Source: JAEKLB01 sp050249235
Lineage (GTDB): Bacteria > Actinomycetota > Acidimicrobiia > Acidimicrobiales > CADCSY01
Reading direction: 5' to 3'
DNA length: 51,736 nucleotides
Assembly: GCA_050249235.1 (NCBI GenBank)
Contig: JBFWQW010000009.1
Coordinates: 1 to 51,736, forward strand
The translations under genes and the position numbers were made by a program. Position 1 is the first letter of the stretch. Each line of letters starts with the position of its first letter. A model generated the notes under the pieces. It saw only the letters and a program-made list of their open reading frames with translations. It had not been told where the DNA came from and ran no database searches. Positions 8,006 through 16,249 of this stretch are shown here, one piece after another.

Positions 8006-8581
8006 TCACGCGCCTCCCTCCAGGAACATGCGGTGGAGCCGGCGATCATGGCCCAACTCCGGGTGGAACGAGGACACCAGCACGTTGCCCGCCCGGCACA
8101 GCACCGGGTGCCCGTCGACGGACGCCAGCACCTCGACGCCAGCGCCGGCCCGCTCCACGAACGGAGCCCGGATGAACACGGCGTGGAACGGCTCGTCGAG
8201 GCCGACCACGTCGAGGTCGCCCTCGAAGGACTCCCGCTGGCGGCCGAAGGCGTTGCGGCGCACGGCCAGGTCGATCACCCCGAAGCTGCGCTGGTCGTCC
8301 CGGCCGTCGAGCACCTCGGCGGCCAGCAGGATCATGCCGGCGCAGGTGCCGAGCACCGGTCGCGCCTCGCCCAGCCAGTCGGCCAGCGGCTCACGCAGGC
8401 CGGACGACTCGATGAGCATCGACATGGTCGTCGACTCGCCACCGGGAAGCACCATGGCGTCGAGTCCGGCCAGGTCGCCCGGGCACCGCACCTCGACCGG
8501 CACCGCCCCGATGTCGACCAGCGCCTCAGCGTGGGGCCGGACGGCGCCCTGTAGCGCCAGCACCCCGACCCGGGTGCCCAC
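8006..8581 (-). CDS. pdxT: Pyridoxal 5'-phosphate synthase glutaminase subunit PdxT
   Basis: A class I glutaminase of 191 residues that supplies ammonia to PdxS for pyridoxal phosphate synthesis. Nucleophile Cys80 is in GTCAGM, the oxyanion/GGES motif at 47-50, and the His173/Glu175 pair in SFHPELG completes the triad. The N-terminus VGVLALQGAVRPH is typical. GTG 8581 is the start; there is no good ribosome binding site, and it begins 35 bases after the pdxS stop. Confidence 0.95.
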   Translation of the reverse strand: MGTRVGVLALQGAVRPHAEALVDIGAVPVEVRCPGDLAGLDAMVLPGGESTTMSMLIESSGLREPLADWLGEARPVLGTCAGMILLAAEVLDGRDDQRSFGVIDLAVRRNAFGRQRESFEGDLDVVGLDEPFHAVFIRAPFVERAGAGVEVLASVDGHPVLCRAGNVLVSSFHPELGHDRRLHRMFLEGGA

Positions 8582-8616
8582 GTGGTACCCCGTCGGGCCC
8601 GCGTCGCCTCACGGGG

Positions 8617-9516
8617 CTACCAGCCCCGCTCGGCCAGCTTCACCTCGAGCTCGCCGAGCTCCTGGCCCCTCATCGCCTCGCCGAGGCCACGGCTGACCTT
8701 CGCGACGATGGCGGCGTCGCGGAAGTGGGTGGTGGCTTCGACGATGGCCCGGGCCCGGCGGGCGGGGTCGTCGCTCTTGAAGATGCCGGAGCCGACGAAG
8801 GTCGACTGGGCACCGAGCTGCATGACCATGGCGGCATCGGCCGGGGTGGCGATGCCGCCCGCGCAGAACAGCGGGACCGGGAGCTCGCCGGCCTCGGCCA
8901 CCTCCTGCACCAGCGGCAGCGGGGCCTGGAGCCGTTTGGCCCAGGCGAAGCGCTCGGCCTCGTCGGCCACGCCGAGCTTGCGGATGTCGCCGAGGATCGA
9001 GCGCAGGTGGCGGACGGCCTCGACGATGTTGCCGGTGCCGGCTTCGCCCTTCGAGCGGATCATCGCGGCGCCTTCGGAGATCCGCCGCAGTGCCTCGCCG
9101 AGGTCGGTGGCGCCGCACACGAACGGCACCGAGAACGCCCACTTGTCGATGTGGTGGGCCTCGTCGGCCGGGGTGAGGACCTCCGACTCGTCGATGAAGT
9201 CGACGCCGAGGGACTCGAGGATCTGGGCCTCGGCGAAGTGCCCGATGCGGGCCTTGGCCATGACCGGGATGGTGACGGCGGCCTGGATCCCCTCGATCAG
9301 GAGCGGGTCGCTCATGCGGGCCACCCCTCCGTCGCGCCGGATGTCGGCCGGCACCCGCTCGAGGGCCATCACCGCCACCGCCCCGGCATCCTCGGCGATC
9401 TTCGCCTGCTCGGCGTTGACGACGTCCATGATCACGCCGCCCTTCAGCATCTCGGCCAGGCCTCGCTTGACGGCGAAGGTGCCGGTCGAGGGGGGTGTGC
9501 CGGGCGCGTCGGTCAT
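8617..9516 (-). CDS. pdxS: Pyridoxal 5'-phosphate synthase lyase subunit PdxS
   Basis: The 299-residue PdxS builds pyridoxal phosphate from ribose 5-phosphate, glyceraldehyde 3-phosphate and ammonia. Visible are VKRGLAEMLKGGVIMDVVNAEQAKIAEDAGA, the catalytic lysine in MAKARIGH (Lys88), the second lysine in RSKGEAGTGN (Lys156) and the C-terminal FVGSGIFKSDDPA phosphate site. Length is normal. TAGACT (9529-9524 on the minus strand) sits 7 bases before ATG 9516 with no Shine-Dalgarno, suggesting a leaderless mRNA. Confidence 0.97.
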   Translation of the reverse strand: MTDAPGTPPSTGTFAVKRGLAEMLKGGVIMDVVNAEQAKIAEDAGAVAVMALERVPADIRRDGGVARMSDPLLIEGIQAAVTIPVMAKARIGHFAEAQILESLGVDFIDESEVLTPADEAHHIDKWAFSVPFVCGATDLGEALRRISEGAAMIRSKGEAGTGNIVEAVRHLRSILGDIRKLGVADEAERFAWAKRLQAPLPLVQEVAEAGELPVPLFCAGGIATPADAAMVMQLGAQSTFVGSGIFKSDDPARRARAIVEATTHFRDAAIVAKVSRGLGEAMRGQELGELEVKLAERGW

Positions 9517-9523
9517 GGCGCGG

Positions 9524-9529
9524 AGTCTA
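9524..9529 (-). promoter_or_regulatory. Leaderless-type -10 box for pdxS
   Basis: TAGACT on the minus strand, 7 bases before the pdxS ATG. Confidence 0.55.
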
Positions 9530-9612
9530 CGGCCCGGCCCCCGCCGGCCCGACCCGGGATTCCGGGATCGACCCCCGGCCGGCCGGCCCAGGGTCGGCGG
9601 TGTGCCGAGCCG

Positions 9613-10689
9613 TCAGAACGGGGCGGCGCCCCCCGGCGTGCTGAGCTCGATGAAGGTCTGGCCGGGTGAGAGGGCCACCGGGAGGCCGAGGCCGTCGACG
9701 AAGGACACCCGCCCGCCCTGGTCGATCCCCCGCCACTGGCCCCGGATGAGCTTGCCGCCGGTGAAGATCAGCGCCTCCCCCCCACCCTCGAGGACGGCTT
9801 CGGGTGACTTGTTGCCGCCGACGTCGACATAACCGGAGTCGACGTAGGTGGTCGACATGACGATCACGTTGGCCGGCGCGATGCGTGGACCGCCGTTGGC
9901 CATGGCGTGGACCCGGCCGTCCTGGGAGCGGGCCCAACCCTGGCCGTCCCACTCGTAGTGGACCCTGGTGCCACCCCGCCCGTAGACGACGTCGACGCCC
10001 GCGATCGGCTCGCCGGCCGCCGGCTGGCCGACCGGACGGAACGGGAACAGGGGCTCCGGCGGCCTCCCTTCGCCGGCGCGGAGGGCGTAGAGCTCCTCGA
10101 TCGGCACGAAGAAGCGGTGCACCCCGGTGCCCCGCTTGTACTTGTTGAAGATGGCCGCCGCGCCCGACGAGCCGATCCCGGCGTCGACCAGGGCGTCGCT
10201 GCGGCGGACCTCGTCGATGACGCCGGCGTTGCCGCCCGAGTTCGTGAACAGGGGCAGGCCGAAGCTCGGCGCGATGGCGAGGTCGCTGGTGCGGGCCGAG
10301 CGGATCGGGCCGGGCTCGGCGTCCTGCGACTGGAAGACGGCGGCCATTCGGGTGGCCGCCCCCTCCACCTGCTCGACGACCACGATGTCGGCCCGGTCGA
10401 CCCCCTCCTGGAGGCGCAGGGCGGCCGGCGCGTTGTCGATCTTCACGATGATCGCCGGCCGGGCGATCTTGGCCGGATCGGCGAAGAGCCCGGTGAGCGG
10501 GGCGATCGGCGGCAGCGTCGTGGTCGTCGTCGACGTGGACGTCGTGGTGGTGTTGCCGGTGCCACCGGCGGTGTCGTCGCCGCCGTCCCCGCCGGCGGCG
10601 ACGGCCACCACCGCGCCGAGCAGGCCGACCGCGATCACGACGGCGCCGATCACGACCAGGCGCTTTCGGCTGAGGTTGAAGCGGCTCAT
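9613..10689 (-). CDS. DUF3048 (YerB-like) membrane-anchored protein
   Basis: 358 residues: a short basic N-terminus, a membrane anchor (about 10-32, LVVIGAVVIAVGLLGAVVAVAAGG), a Thr-rich linker (TTTTSTSTTTTTLPP) and a DUF3048 domain (PLTGLFADPAKIARPAIIVKIDNAPAALRLQEGVDRADIVVVEQVEGAATRMAAVFQSQ...GPIRSAR). The linker implies an extracytoplasmic domain. The family's biochemical role is not established. Its ATG overlaps the TGA of the upstream M48 protease by one base (TGATG), so the two are translationally coupled. Confidence 0.85.
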   Translation of the reverse strand: MSRFNLSRKRLVVIGAVVIAVGLLGAVVAVAAGGDGGDDTAGGTGNTTTTSTSTTTTTLPPIAPLTGLFADPAKIARPAIIVKIDNAPAALRLQEGVDRADIVVVEQVEGAATRMAAVFQSQDAEPGPIRSARTSDLAIAPSFGLPLFTNSGGNAGVIDEVRRSDALVDAGIGSSGAAAIFNKYKRGTGVHRFFVPIEELYALRAGEGRPPEPLFPFRPVGQPAAGEPIAGVDVVYGRGGTRVHYEWDGQGWARSQDGRVHAMANGGPRIAPANVIVMSTTYVDSGYVDVGGNKSPEAVLEGGGEALIFTGGKLIRGQWRGIDQGGRVSFVDGLGLPVALSPGQTFIELSTPGGAAPF

Positions 10690-11420
10690 CAGAGCTCCCG
10701 GAGTGCGTCGATGCGATGGGTGAGCGAGGTGGCGGCCGGCCGGTCGGGCGCCAGCCACAGGTGGGCGGTGGCGCCCGCCCCGGCTGCGAGCGCCGTCGGG
10801 GCGGCGGCCAGCTTCTCGAGGGCCCGGAGCAGGCCGGGCGGGTAGCGGGTCATGGCCACGCCGGCGGCGTCGGCCGCCTCCTCGTGGTCGTCGCCGGCGA
10901 CGGCGGTGACGACCCGCCGGCCGAGGGGGGCGAGCAGCGCCGCCACCGCCCCCACGCGGCTGTCGAGGGCCTTGACGTGGGCCAGCTCGTGGGCCAGCAC
11001 GCCCTCGAGCTCGATCCGCTCGAGCGAGGCCAGGAGCCCGGTCGTCACCACGAGGGCGGCCCGGCGGGGATCGCGCCCCACGGCCAGCGCGTTCAGGGCC
11101 TCGTCGTCGACGACGTGCAGGCCCGGCTTCGGGAGCCCGGCCACGGCGCAGAGAGCCTCGGTGAGGTTGTGGAGCCCGGGCTCCTCGGTGGCGCCGACGG
11201 GCCGGGCGCCGAGCACCCGGAGCACCCGGGCCTCCGCACCGGCCCAAGCCCAGGCCGCGGCCAGGCCCCCGACGACCAGCCCGGCCGCCAGCCCCGGGAG
11301 GGGCTGGCCGACGGCAGCGAGGAGCCCCGCGACGACCGCTCCTGCGACCGCGGCGACGGCGAGGAGCACGAGCGTCGTGCGGCGGGCGTTGGCGTTGGCT
11401 GCGTCGGTCAGGGGGTCCAC
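10689..11420 (-). CDS. M48 family (HtpX-like) zinc metalloprotease
   Basis: The 243-residue protein has two N-terminal membrane segments (about 15-37 and 42-60) and an M48 catalytic motif HELAH (residues 144-148) with a third zinc-ligand candidate in HEEAADAAG (Glu180/181). LNALAVGRDPRRAALVVTTGLL before the motif is family-typical. It probably acts on membrane or misfolded proteins. GTG 11420 has no clear ribosome binding site; a minus-strand TACGCT about 45 bases upstream could be its -10 box. Coupled to the DUF3048 gene. Confidence 0.85.
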   Translation of the reverse strand: MDPLTDAANANARRTTLVLLAVAAVAGAVVAGLLAAVGQPLPGLAAGLVVGGLAAAWAWAGAEARVLRVLGARPVGATEEPGLHNLTEALCAVAGLPKPGLHVVDDEALNALAVGRDPRRAALVVTTGLLASLERIELEGVLAHELAHVKALDSRVGAVAALLAPLGRRVVTAVAGDDHEEAADAAGVAMTRYPPGLLRALEKLAAAPTALAAGAGATAHLWLAPDRPAATSLTHRIDALREL

Positions 11421-11519
11421 GGGGTGGTCGGGCCCGGCCGGGGCCGGGCGGGACGGACCGGACGAGCGTAGAACCCCGCCCGCCCGGATCTGGACATCCC
11501 GGCCCGATCCGGGTCCGGA

Positions 11520-12593
11520 TCAGCCGCCGGCGACCCGTTCGTAGCGCTCGACGTAGCGGACGGCCAGGTTGTCCATCGAGAACGCCTCGGCCCGGCGGCT
11601 CCCCCGCTCGGACAGCTCGGCGGCGAGGCCGGCGTCGACGAGGACGAGCTGCAGCGCCCGGGCCAGCGACTCGTGGTCGCCGGGCGGCACCAGGATCGCC
11701 TCCTCGCCCGGGCGGGCGACGGCGGCGTAGCCGGGGAGGTCCGAGGCGACGATCGGGGTGCCGGCCGCCATGGCCTCGAGCAGCACGACCCCGAACGACT
11801 CCCCCCCGAGGGAGGGGGCACAGAACACGTCGGCGCCCCGCAGCCGGCGGTTGCGCTCGTCGTCGTCGATCGGTCCCAGCCACTCGATCCGGGGGTCGCC
11901 CTCGGTGCGGGCCCGGAGCTGGGTGTTCTGGGGGCCGTCGCTCGCGATCCAGAGCCGGGCATCGCCGGGGACCGCCGCGAACGCGTCGAGGAGCACGGCC
12001 AGGCCCTTGCGCTCCTCGTTCCGGCCGACGAACAGCACCGTCGGGGCGACTGTGGGCCACGGCGTGGCCTTGGCGAACAGCTCGATCTCGATGCCGTTGA
12101 AGAGCAGCTCGTAGTCGCCGCCGAGGAAGGCCTGGACGAGCTCCCGGGCGTCGGCCGACACGGCGCACCGCGCGTCGAGCCGGCCGGCGACGAGCCGGAG
12201 CGCCGGCCCGGCCCACCGGTAGGCGGCGCTGGCCCCGGCGGCATGGAAGGTGCCGACCAAGGGGGCCGTCTTCATGAGCGTGGACACCATCGTCGGGCCG
12301 GGAACGAGGGGCTCGTGGACGTGGACCACGTCGAAGGCCTCGTCCCGGAGGGCCCGGATCGTGCGGAGGGCGCACGAGACGTCGGGTGCGATCGGCGCCA
12401 CCGACCCGTTGGCAGCCAGGGGAACGCTGTTGCCGAGGGGGGTGACGCCCGCATCGGGTGGCGGGCCGTCGCACGGGCCGAGCACCCGCACGTCGTGGCC
12501 GAGGCCGCGCAACGAGCGGGCCAGGCCGAGCACCTGGCCCCGCACGCCCCCGGGCAGCGAGAGGCTGTACGGGCACACCAGGCCGACGCGCAC
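11520..12593 (-). CDS. pimA: GT4 glycosyltransferase, PimA-like phosphatidylinositol mannosyltransferase
   Basis: 357 residues with the GT4 GT-B layout. The N-terminal MRVGLVCPYSLSLPGGVRGQVLGLARSL resembles the GGVxxHV donor/acceptor loop of PimA. The C-terminal GGESFGVVLLEAMAAGTPIVASDLPGY holds the EX7E nucleotide-sugar motif. PimA transfers the first mannose from GDP-mannose to phosphatidylinositol at the inner membrane face. Position downstream of pgsA and a PatA-like acyltransferase supports this over a generic glycosyltransferase. GTG 12593 lies 6 bases after a TAGCCT box. Confidence 0.8.
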   Translation of the reverse strand: MRVGLVCPYSLSLPGGVRGQVLGLARSLRGLGHDVRVLGPCDGPPPDAGVTPLGNSVPLAANGSVAPIAPDVSCALRTIRALRDEAFDVVHVHEPLVPGPTMVSTLMKTAPLVGTFHAAGASAAYRWAGPALRLVAGRLDARCAVSADARELVQAFLGGDYELLFNGIEIELFAKATPWPTVAPTVLFVGRNEERKGLAVLLDAFAAVPGDARLWIASDGPQNTQLRARTEGDPRIEWLGPIDDDERNRRLRGADVFCAPSLGGESFGVVLLEAMAAGTPIVASDLPGYAAVARPGEEAILVPPGDHESLARALQLVLVDAGLAAELSERGSRRAEAFSMDNLAVRYVERYERVAGG

Positions 12594-12599
12594 CGCGGC

Positions 12600-12605
12600 A
12601 GGCTA
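12600..12605 (-). promoter_or_regulatory. Leaderless-type -10 box for pimA
   Basis: TAGCCT on the minus strand, 6 bases before the pimA GTG. Confidence 0.5.
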
Positions 12606-12745
12606 CCGGTGGCGGTCCGCGCCGTCCCGGGACCCCGCCGACGCCGGGCCCGGCTGGTCCGGCGCCGGAAGGAGGCGGGTCGAGGCGGATCGTGCGCGGA
12701 TGCCGTCGGTCGGAGCAGGGCCGGCGGCTGCTAAGAACCCGGCCC

Positions 12746-13489
12746 GTGGATCGCCGGACCGCCATCGACGTCGCCCTGCGACGGGCCGGGCCCGGGTCGA
12801 GCTACCTCGAGATCGGCCTCGGCACCGGTGAGACCTTCCGCCGGGTCCGGGCCCGCCGGAAGGTGGGCGTCGACCCCCGGATGCCCGACCGGGCGATGGT
12901 GGGCCTGGCCCGGTCGACCCCCCAGCGGGCCCGGAGGCCCGGGCGGTCGCACGAGCTCGTCTACCGGACGACCAGCGACCGCTTCTTCCGCTCCCACCAG
13001 GCCCGCCTGCGGCGCCACCCGCTCGACGTCGTGCTGGTCGACGGCCTCCACACCCACGACCAGACGAGGCGCGACATCGAGAACGCCGTCCACGCCCTGG
13101 CACCGCGCGGGGTCGTCATCGCCCACGACTGCAACCCGCAGTCGGCCGACGACGCCGCGCCCGCACCCGTCGCCCTCCGCTGGAACGGCGAGTGCTGGAA
13201 GGCGATCGTGACCCTTCGGGCGACCCGTCCCGACCTGAGCGTCTGCGTGCTCGACTGCGACGAGGGGCTGGGCCTCGTGCGGCGGCGCTCGGTCCACCGA
13301 CCGCCGCCGCTCGATCTCACCCCGGCCGCGATCGAAGCCATGACCTACGACGACCTCGCCGCCGACCGGGTGCGCCTGCTCGACCTCCGTCCACCCGAGT
13401 TCTTCCGGGCCTGGCTCGACGGCGCGGACGGCCCGGGCTCGGACGTCGAGACGTCGGTAGGCAGGACGGCGCGGGCGCCGAGCTCCTGA
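12746..13489 (+). CDS. Class I SAM-dependent methyltransferase-like protein
   Basis: 247 residues with a methyltransferase-24-like core: SSYLEIGLGTGETFRRVRARRKVGVDP (SAM motif I, with the acidic residue after the second strand) and DVVLVDGLHTHDQTRRDIENAVHALAPRGVVIAHDC (motif II and following helix). The substrate is unknown. It is the only plus-strand gene inside the pgsA-pdxS block and diverges from pimA. GTG 12746 follows TAAGAA by 8 bases, a weak match to the leaderless box. Confidence 0.75.
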   Translation: MDRRTAIDVALRRAGPGSSYLEIGLGTGETFRRVRARRKVGVDPRMPDRAMVGLARSTPQRARRPGRSHELVYRTTSDRFFRSHQARLRRHPLDVVLVDGLHTHDQTRRDIENAVHALAPRGVVIAHDCNPQSADDAAPAPVALRWNGECWKAIVTLRATRPDLSVCVLDCDEGLGLVRRRSVHRPPPLDLTPAAIEAMTYDDLAADRVRLLDLRPPEFFRAWLDGADGPGSDVETSVGRTARAPSS

Positions 13490-13498
13490 AGCGGACGT

Positions 13499-13654
13499 TC
13501 AGCCCAGGAAGTACTCCGGCCCGACCTCGGGTTCGATCAAGCTGCCGTCGGCCGTCACATAGGCGCTGAGCATCGGCCCTTGCGGCTTCGGTCTCTCCGT
13601 CAGGTCGAGGTACACCGCCGTCTCCGTCAGATCGACCTCGCGATCGCCGTCCAT
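13499..13654 (-). CDS. Small hypothetical protein (51 aa)
   Basis: MDGDREVDLTETAVYLDLTERPKPQGPMLSAYVTADGSLIEPEVGPEYFLG. Acidic, no membrane segment, no family recognised. It is supported by AAGGAG 8 bases before ATG 13654. It converges on the methyltransferase gene with a 9-base gap. Confidence 0.5.
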   Translation of the reverse strand: MDGDREVDLTETAVYLDLTERPKPQGPMLSAYVTADGSLIEPEVGPEYFLG

Positions 13655-13726
13655 CACCGCAGCTCCTTGGCCTTCGCCTTCGCCGCCGCCTGCTCGAGCG
13701 GGACACACCCAGCGTCTATTCCCCGC

Positions 13727-13782
13727 CGACCTCCGATGGCAAGCGGTGCTCCCCATACCGTCGACCTTCGGAGGGCAAGCGG
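13727..13782. repeat. Imperfect 20-bp direct repeat upstream of the 51-aa gene
   Basis: CGACCTCCGATGGCAAGCGG (13727-13746) recurs with few changes at 13762-13782. The copies lie just upstream of a possible minus-strand -10 (AATAGACG near 13713-13720) for the 51-residue gene and could bind a regulator. The rest of 13655-13847 holds nothing else I can name. Confidence 0.35.
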
Positions 13783-13847
13783 AGCCGGCCAACCCGCCAT
13801 GACGGGCCGGTCGACCCGCGGGCGACCGCACCGTTGGCCGTCACGCG

Positions 13848-14111
13848 CTACCCGCCGGGACGGCCGGCGTCCCTCTCGACCCGGTCTCGAGGGACGGTGG
13901 TCCCGGCGGCCTCCCGGGCGCAGTGGGCGCAGCAGAAGAAGCGTCCGTCGACCTCGGTGCCGTGCCCGATCACCCGGCAGCCGCAGTGCTCGCAGATCGG
14001 CGCCATCCGCTGGATGGCGCACTCGAAGCTGTCGAAGGTGTGGGTCTCGCCGGCCGCCACCACCTGGAAGGCCTTGTCGTCGTCGTTTCCACACACCTCG
14101 CAGCGAGCCAT
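13848..14111 (-). CDS. Small Cys-rich metal-binding protein
   Basis: The 87-residue protein has paired cysteines: CEVCG (4-8), FECAIQ, CEHCGC and CCAHC, plus histidines. This suggests one or two zinc sites, similar to small TRASH/zinc-ribbon proteins and to sequences annotated as prokaryotic metallothionein-like. The tail is charged and probably disordered. ATG 14111 has AGGAGG six bases upstream. A role in metal binding is inference. Confidence 0.7.
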   Translation of the reverse strand: MARCEVCGNDDDKAFQVVAAGETHTFDSFECAIQRMAPICEHCGCRVIGHGTEVDGRFFCCAHCAREAAGTTVPRDRVERDAGRPGG

Positions 14112-14142
14112 GGCGGGCCTCCTGGGTCGTGCCGGTCGGCGG

Positions 14143-14340
14143 TCAGACCGGTTCGGGTTCGGGCTGGGGCCGGCGCGGCGGGTCGAAGGGCTGCGGCTCG
14201 GGGCCGGTCGGCTCCGGAGGTGATGGCGGCAACGGCGGCTCGACCGGCGGGAACGGCTCCGGCAGCAGTGGATCCGGCGGCCGTGGATCCGGCAGCCGGG
14301 TCGACTCGCCCGCGGTCACGACCCGCCGAGTCAGGCGCAT
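14143..14340 (-). CDS. Small proline-rich protein
   Basis: 65 residues: a basic start (MRLTRRVVTAGESTR) then a run dominated by Pro with Asp/Glu (LPDPRPPDPLLPEPFPPVEPP...PQPEPEPV), surely disordered. GGGGGAGG before ATG 14340 is a good ribosome binding site and the gene sits 31 bases before the Cys-rich gene. Low complexity in GC-rich DNA can mimic coding, so the call is cautious. Confidence 0.42.
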   Translation of the reverse strand: MRLTRRVVTAGESTRLPDPRPPDPLLPEPFPPVEPPLPPSPPEPTGPEPQPFDPPRRPQPEPEPV

Positions 14341-14449
14341 CCGCCTCCCCCGATCGCGTCGGACCCCACCGGCCGCTCGTACCCCGGCGCCTTCCTCCGC
14401 CAACCCGCGAGCGGGTGGCGCCGGAGCCGGCGCCACGGAAGGACGCGGG

Positions 14450-15361
14450 TCAGGGGCCCGCTTCGCGGTCGCTCGGCCAGTTGGGCTGGAGGAGGTGCCA
14501 CTGCTCGGGCGCCCGGCGGATGAGCAGCTCGAGCTCGTCGGCGAGGTCCTGGGTGACGCGGGAGACGTCCTCGCGGAGGCTGCCCCGGCGCTCGGTGACG
14601 AGCGGCGGTCGGACGACGCCGTGGTGCCCGGTCCGCCCGGTGAAGTAGATGGCCGCCGGGAGCAGGGCGGCGCCGGATCGGAGGGCCAGGGTGGCCGGCC
14701 CGCCCGGGAGGGTGGTCCGCTCCTCGAAGAACGTCACGTCGATGCCGCCGCCGCCGATGTCGCGGTCGCACACGAGGCACACCACCTCGTTGCGACGGAG
14801 GGCGGCGAGCACGGTCGGCCCGGCGCCGGGGCCCAGGGGCACGACCGTCAGGCCCACGCCCTGCCGAAGGTCGACGAACCAGTCGAACAGCGACGGCGGT
14901 TGCACGGGCTCCACCACGACCGTGAGGGGGTAGCCCTTGCTGGCCATCCAGGCGCCGGCCCACTCCCACCCGCCCAGGTGGGGCAGGGCGAGGACCGCGC
15001 CCCGGCCCCGTTCGAGAGCCTCGTCGACCCGCTCGAGCCCGTCGGCGACGAACTCGGCGTCGAGCTGGGCCGGGCTCAGGTCGGGAAGACGGAAGGCTTC
15101 GGCCCAGTAGCGGGCGTAGGACTCGACGACGGCCTGGACCAGGCGCCGCTCCTCGACGGGGTCGAGGGGATGCCCGGCGGCCCGGCGCTGGTGGCGGACG
15201 ACCATCCGTCGCCGCTCGCCGCCGAGGAGGTCGAACGACGTGGCCGCCAGCAGGCCGACGCCCTCCAGGGCGATGCGGGGCATCAGCCGGGCCGCCATCG
15301 CGCCCGTCCGGTAGGCCAGCGAGGTGAGGTCGTCGAGCGGGCCGCGCCGCTCGGAGCCCAC
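14450..15361 (-). CDS. LpxL/HtrB-type acyltransferase, PatA-like (PI mannoside acyltransferase)
   Basis: 303 residues of the lysophospholipid/lipid A acyltransferase family. The catalytic HX4E is LPHLGGWEWAG, with CDRDIGGGGIDVTFFEERTTLPGGPATLA downstream as the substrate-binding block. In mycobacteria the homologue between pgsA and pimA (Rv2611c, PatA) acylates the mannose of phosphatidylinositol mannosides; the same position here supports that role. It starts at GTG 15361, four bases after the pgsA stop, so the two are co-transcribed. Confidence 0.85.
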   Translation of the reverse strand: MGSERRGPLDDLTSLAYRTGAMAARLMPRIALEGVGLLAATSFDLLGGERRRMVVRHQRRAAGHPLDPVEERRLVQAVVESYARYWAEAFRLPDLSPAQLDAEFVADGLERVDEALERGRGAVLALPHLGGWEWAGAWMASKGYPLTVVVEPVQPPSLFDWFVDLRQGVGLTVVPLGPGAGPTVLAALRRNEVVCLVCDRDIGGGGIDVTFFEERTTLPGGPATLALRSGAALLPAAIYFTGRTGHHGVVRPPLVTERRGSLREDVSRVTQDLADELELLIRRAPEQWHLLQPNWPSDREAGP

Positions 15362-15365
15362 GGGG

Positions 15366-16046
15366 CTACCGGTGACGATCGCGGGTGCGACGCCGCCAGG
15401 TCCGCTCGGTGGGCCGGGCCACCCGGCGGCCCCGCCACCGCGGGAGCACCACCGGCTGCGGGCGGGGGGCGCTGGCCTGGTTCCACACCTTCGCGAAGCG
15501 CTGCACGGCGGTGACCAGCGTGAGGACGAGCATCAGCCACAGGACCGGCACGAGGAGCGTGTCGAAGAGGAGCCCGACGCCGAGGAGGATGGTGCGCTCG
15601 GCCCGCTCCATGAGCCCGCCCCGGGCCTGGAAGCCGAGCGCCTCGGCCTTGGCCCGCTGATAGGAGATGACCGAGGCGGCGCCGAGCACGGCCATCGGGA
15701 GCAGGGGGGCGTGGCCGCCGTGCTCCGAGCCGAGGTACCAGGCCACCCCGCCGAGGAGGAGGGCGTCGCTGACGCGGTCGGCGACGGAGTCGAAGAAGGC
15801 ACCCCTCGGGCCGGCGGTGCCCGAGGCCTTGGCCACGGCGCCGTCGAGGGCGTCGGGCAGGCCGGTGAGAGCGAGGAGGAGCACCCCGGCCCGCAGGGCG
15901 CCGTTGCCGATGGCGACGGACGCCGCCACCGCCATGGCGAGACCCATCAGGGTGATGCCGTCCGCCGTCAGGCCGGCCCGGCGGAGGTTGGCGCCCACCG
16001 GGGCGAGTCGCTGCTCGATCTCGGTGCGCCACCGTCCGTCCAGCAC
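15366..16046 (-). CDS. pgsA: CDP-alcohol phosphatidyltransferase (PgsA/phosphatidylinositol phosphate synthase type)
   Basis: 226-residue membrane protein with the CDP-OH-P motif DALDGAVAKASGTAGPRGAFFDSVADRVSD (spacing DxxDG...G...D...D). Lys replaces the usual Arg in the DGxxAR part, and the loop is slightly longer than the textbook motif. Several hydrophobic segments follow. By synteny with M. tuberculosis pgsA1 it should join CDP-diacylglycerol and inositol (phosphate). The C-terminus is Arg-rich. GTG 16046 lies 6 bases after TAGCGT. Confidence 0.85.
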   Translation of the reverse strand: MLDGRWRTEIEQRLAPVGANLRRAGLTADGITLMGLAMAVAASVAIGNGALRAGVLLLALTGLPDALDGAVAKASGTAGPRGAFFDSVADRVSDALLLGGVAWYLGSEHGGHAPLLPMAVLGAASVISYQRAKAEALGFQARGGLMERAERTILLGVGLLFDTLLVPVLWLMLVLTLVTAVQRFAKVWNQASAPRPQPVVLPRWRGRRVARPTERTWRRRTRDRHR

Positions 16047-16052
16047 GCCGCC

Positions 16053-16058
16053 ACGCTA
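16053..16058 (-). promoter_or_regulatory. Leaderless-type -10 box for pgsA
   Basis: TAGCGT on the minus strand, 6 bases before the pgsA GTG. Confidence 0.55.
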
Positions 16059-16197
16059 ACGGGAGCGGCCCACCGCCGGGCGCGACCACCCTCCCGACCC
16101 GAACCGGCTGCCGCTCGGGCCGCCCGGCGGCCTCCGTGGCACCCGGTTCGCCGGAGGGGGTCGGACCCGGGCCGGGCGGCCGCTGGGGTCGCACCGG

Positions 16198-16203
16198 TAC
16201 GGT
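16198..16203 (+). promoter_or_regulatory. Candidate -10 box for the EF-G2 gene
   Basis: TACGGT, 46 bases before ATG 16250, leaving a short leader that contains the ribosome binding site. Confidence 0.35.
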
Positions 16204-16249
16204 GTCGCCAGCCGGCACAACCGGTGTCGGCGCGGAAGGGGGTTTCCGC

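Noticed and set aside
9613..12765. A single long minus-strand frame over 1000 codons
   Set aside because: Only its last 358 codons (DUF3048 protein) look like protein; the rest is a stop-free shadow of the M48 and pimA genes in GC-rich DNA.
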